Assembly: GCA_041191265.1 (NCBI GenBank)
Contig: JBEEPE010000276.1
Span: 1 to 7,925, forward strand
DNA length: 7,925 nt
DNA from: JBEEPE01 sp041191265
GTDB taxonomy: Bacteria; Verrucomicrobiota; Verrucomicrobiia; Chthoniobacterales; Chthoniobacteraceae
Direction: 5' to 3'
The notes under the pieces are model-generated. The model made no database searches. It saw only the letters and a list, made by a program, of their open reading frames with translations, and was not told the DNA's origin. Positions 6,171 through 7,925 of the stretch are shown piece after piece; position 1 is the first letter of the stretch; each line of letters begins with the position of its first letter. The translations under genes were made by a program, and so were the position numbers.

Positions 6171-7019
6171 TCACATCATCTGGTCCACAAACGGACGCGC
6201 CTCGAAAAATGCGATGTCCTCCAACCGCTCACCCGTTCCAATAAACCGCGTCGGAATCCCCAACTCCTGCTGAATCGCCACCACACACCCGCCCTTCCCG
6301 CTCCCGTCCAACTTCGTCACCACCACACCCGTCAACCCCGTCGCGGCAGCAAACTCTCGCGCCTGCACCAACGCGTTCACCCCCGTCGTCGCGTCCACCA
6401 CCAACAACGTCTCGTGCGGTGACTCCGCATCCACCTTCGCCAGCGAACGCTTCACCTTCGCCAACTCACTCATCAAGTTCACCTTCGTGTGCAAACGACC
6501 CGCCGTATCGCAAATCAAAAACTCCACGCCGCGCGCCGCCGCCGCCTGATACGCGTCATGACACACCGCAGCAGGGTCCGCGTTGTAAGGCCCCTTAATC
6601 AAATCGCAACCCAACCGCTCCGCCCAAATCTCCACCTGCTCCACCGCCGCCGCACGGAACGTGTCAGCCGCCGCAATCATCACCGAATGCCCCTTCCGCT
6701 TCAGTAACCCCGCCAACTTCGCCGTCGTCGTCGTCTTCCCCGTCCCATTCACCCCCACCATCATCACCACCTTCGGCTTCGAAGGAAACGGACGCAGCAT
6801 CGCCTGATCTCGTGGCAAAATCTTGAGCACCTCCTCCCGCGCGACCGTCATCACCGTCTCCTCCGTCAATCCCTTCCCCCCCTCGCGCAAGGCCGCAAGG
6901 ATCCGCCCCGTCATCTGCACGCCAATGTCCGAACGAATCAACGCCTCCTCCACATCATCCCAATCCACAGGCTTCCCCGTGAACCGCTCCACCAACCGTT
7001 TCAAAAATCCAAAAGCCAT
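6171..7019 (-). CDS. ftsY: Signal recognition particle receptor GTPase FtsY
   Basis: A 282-residue SRP-type GTPase that docks the SRP-ribosome complex at the membrane so that inner-membrane proteins are inserted during translation. A short helical N domain (about 1-75) begins with the membrane-contacting motif MAFGFLKRLVERF. The G domain carries G1 GVNGTGKTTTTAKLAG (89-104), G2 DTFRAAAVEQ (119-128), G3 DTAGRLHTKVNLMSEL (171-186), G4 TKLDGSGKGG (235-244) and the closing GTGERLEDI (261-269). The G1 sequence GVNGTGKT and the closing motif identify FtsY rather than Ffh, and there is no Met-rich M domain. The long acidic A domain of E. coli FtsY is absent, as in many bacteria. It lies 20 bases after nusB, in the same probable transcript. 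AGGA lies 4 bases before the ATG, supporting this start. Confidence 0.96.
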   Translation of the reverse strand: MAFGFLKRLVERFTGKPVDWDDVEEALIRSDIGVQMTGRILAALREGGKGLTEETVMTVAREEVLKILPRDQAMLRPFPSKPKVVMMVGVNGTGKTTTTAKLAGLLKRKGHSVMIAAADTFRAAAVEQVEIWAERLGCDLIKGPYNADPAAVCHDAYQAAAARGVEFLICDTAGRLHTKVNLMSELAKVKRSLAKVDAESPHETLLVVDATTGVNALVQAREFAAATGLTGVVVTKLDGSGKGGCVVAIQQELGIPTRFIGTGERLEDIAFFEARPFVDQMM

Positions 7020-7023
7020 GATG

Positions 7024-7028
7024 TCCTA
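7024..7028 (-). promoter_or_regulatory. Ribosome binding site of ftsY
   Basis: TAGGA on the minus strand, 4 bases before the ATG at 7019 and inside the 20-base nusB-ftsY gap. Confidence 0.55.
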
Positions 7029-7039
7029 GAAAACTTCGG

Positions 7040-7729
7040 TCACTCGCCCGTACCGCGCGCCTCGCGCGAAGCCTCACGCCCATCCTTCCGAGGCAACACA
7101 ATCATCGTCCCCGACGAACCACGAAACACCCCCGTATCCAAAGCGCTGCCAGACATCACCCCCGCCATCAGCGCGTCGTTGCCCAACTTCCCCGCGCGAT
7201 CCAACAACCCGTTCACAAACCGGCGCGAGTTGGAGTCCCCGTACATCTTCGCAATCTCCACCGCCTCGTTAATCGCCACCGTGATCGGCACCCCCCCGAA
7301 AACAATCTCATACAACCCCACCCGAATAATGTTCCGATCCGTCCGCATGATGCGAACTAAGTCAACGTTCTCCGAAAACCGCGCAATGATGGAGTCAATC
7401 GAAGCCATGTTATCCTCCACCCCCCGAACCAGCTGCCGCGCATACTCGCGCGCCTCCTCCAAATCGAGACCCGGCACCGCACGCCCCACAAAATCCTCAT
7501 CCCCAGGTTCCACCGCCTTACTCCCATCCTTGCCCCCAGAATGGTAAGCAGACCAGTCCGCCCAAAAAAATCCGAACTCTTCCGGAGGATTCCCTGAATC
7601 ACGCTGGTAAAGATACTGCAAAGCAGCCTCCCGCGCCAAACGCCGAGGCCCGCGTACCCCGCGCCTCGGACCACGCTTCTTGTCGCCACCCGCTTTACCC
7701 GCTTGTTTCTGCAATGCCATAAAGATCAT
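7040..7729 (-). CDS. nusB: Transcription antitermination factor NusB with N- and C-terminal extensions
   Basis: A NusB-family protein of 229 residues. NusB pairs with NusE (ribosomal protein S10) and binds boxA RNA to support antitermination, chiefly on rRNA transcripts. The helical domain spans about 28-171: RRLAREAALQYLYQRD (29-44), TDRNIIRVGLYEI (120-132), PITVAINEAVEIAKMYG (138-154) and SRRFVNGLLDRAGKL (158-172). Typical NusB proteins are about 140-160 residues. The excess here is a basic Gly/Arg/Lys-rich N-terminus (about 8-30), an insert at about 46-85, and a tail of some 57 residues after the last helix, ending Arg/Glu-rich. The start chosen is ATG 7727-7729, which has GGAG 5 bases upstream. 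The frame stays open to 7855, but that part overlaps ribH in another frame and looks non-coding. A second ATG at 7720 (MALQKQ) is possible. It lies 38 bases after ribH and 20 before ftsY. Confidence 0.93.
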   Translation of the reverse strand: MIFMALQKQAGKAGGDKKRGPRRGVRGPRRLAREAALQYLYQRDSGNPPEEFGFFWADWSAYHSGGKDGSKAVEPGDEDFVGRAVPGLDLEEAREYARQLVRGVEDNMASIDSIIARFSENVDLVRIMRTDRNIIRVGLYEIVFGGVPITVAINEAVEIAKMYGDSNSRRFVNGLLDRAGKLGNDALMAGVMSGSALDTGVFRGSSGTMIVLPRKDGREASREARGTGE

Positions 7730-7734
7730 CAGAA

Positions 7735-7738
7735 CTCC
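7735..7738 (-). promoter_or_regulatory. Ribosome binding site deciding the nusB start
   Basis: GGAG on the minus strand, 5 bases before ATG 7729. It is 14 bases from the alternative ATG at 7720, so it favours the earlier start. Confidence 0.55.
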
Positions 7739-7767
7739 GCCGCAACCCCTCACGGGCCGCCGCTGGT

Positions 7768-7925
7768 TCAACCCGCGATTTCTCGCATGACAGACACCAC
7801 CCGGCAAGCCGCACGTGCCGCCTCGACGCCGCGGTTCAACTCCGGATGCAAACACCGCTCCTCCGCTTGTCGCTCATTTTCAACGCACAACACCTCATGC
7901 AACACCGGCACACGATGCTCCAACG
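7768..7925 (-). CDS. ribH: 6,7-dimethyl-8-ribityllumazine synthase, C-terminal end (partial)
   Basis: The last 51 codons and TGA stop of RibH, which condenses 5-amino-6-ribitylaminouracil with dihydroxybutanone phosphate in riboflavin synthesis. The 5' part lies beyond the window. The visible part reads LEHRVPVLHEVLCVENERQA, then EERC, and ends in the helix GVEAARAACRVVSVMREIAG. This matches the family's C-terminal pattern: a strand of the form PVxxGVLTxxxxEQAxxR, followed by KGxEAAxAALEM. The Arg in the EERC segment sits where the family has its conserved phosphate-contacting Arg. A loop (CLHPELNR) replaces the usual GxKxGNK. It is first in the ribH-nusB-ftsY run. The ribH-nusB pairing is common in bacteria and supports the call. 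Confidence 0.88.
   Translation of the reverse strand, partial: LEHRVPVLHEVLCVENERQAEERCLHPELNRGVEAARAACRVVSVMREIAG

Noticed and set aside
7730..7855. N-terminal 42-residue extension of the nusB frame
   Set aside because: It overlaps the ribH 3' end in another frame, is Arg/Gly/Cys-rich with no family similarity, and a good Shine-Dalgarno sits before the ATG at 7729.

Overview
All genes in this window lie on the minus strand. The listed strand is strongly C-rich and the coding strand correspondingly G-rich, at high overall G+C. Read in transcription order (high to low coordinates), the window holds three blocks. Block 1 (7925 to 6171) is a housekeeping cluster: the 3' end of ribH (lumazine synthase), nusB (antitermination factor, with unusual extensions) and ftsY (SRP receptor GTPase). 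The genes are 38 and 20 bases apart and look like one operon.

Block 2 (5972 to 646) follows a 198-base gap. It is a type II secretion / type IV pilus-like assembly cluster: two tandem paralogous GspE/PilB-type ATPases, a GspF/PilC-type inner-membrane platform protein, and an enlarged GspG-like major pseudopilin. The ATPases would power subunit extraction through GspF, and the pseudopilin would be processed by a prepilin peptidase and polymerised. No secretin, prepilin peptidase, GspC/L/M or PilT-type retraction ATPase is in the window, so the machine must be completed elsewhere. Block 3 (525 to 1) is the N-terminal half of a D-xylose ABC transporter substrate-binding protein (XylF family), cut by the window edge.

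The organism is probably a member of the PVC group, most likely Verrucomicrobiota. The reasons are the ribH-nusB-ftsY order, the long GspG-like pseudopilin with a short Trp-ending tail, the tandem GspE-type ATPases, and the rarity of Shine-Dalgarno sites in the gsp block. This is inference from gene style, not a database result. I found no RNA gene, mobile element, CRISPR array or plus-strand gene.

The window is mostly ordinary. The points that merit a second look are the duplicated ATPase with an altered pre-Walker B segment, the structured G-rich leader before the gsp block, the extended NusB, and the enlarged pseudopilin. I see no convincing previously undescribed system.
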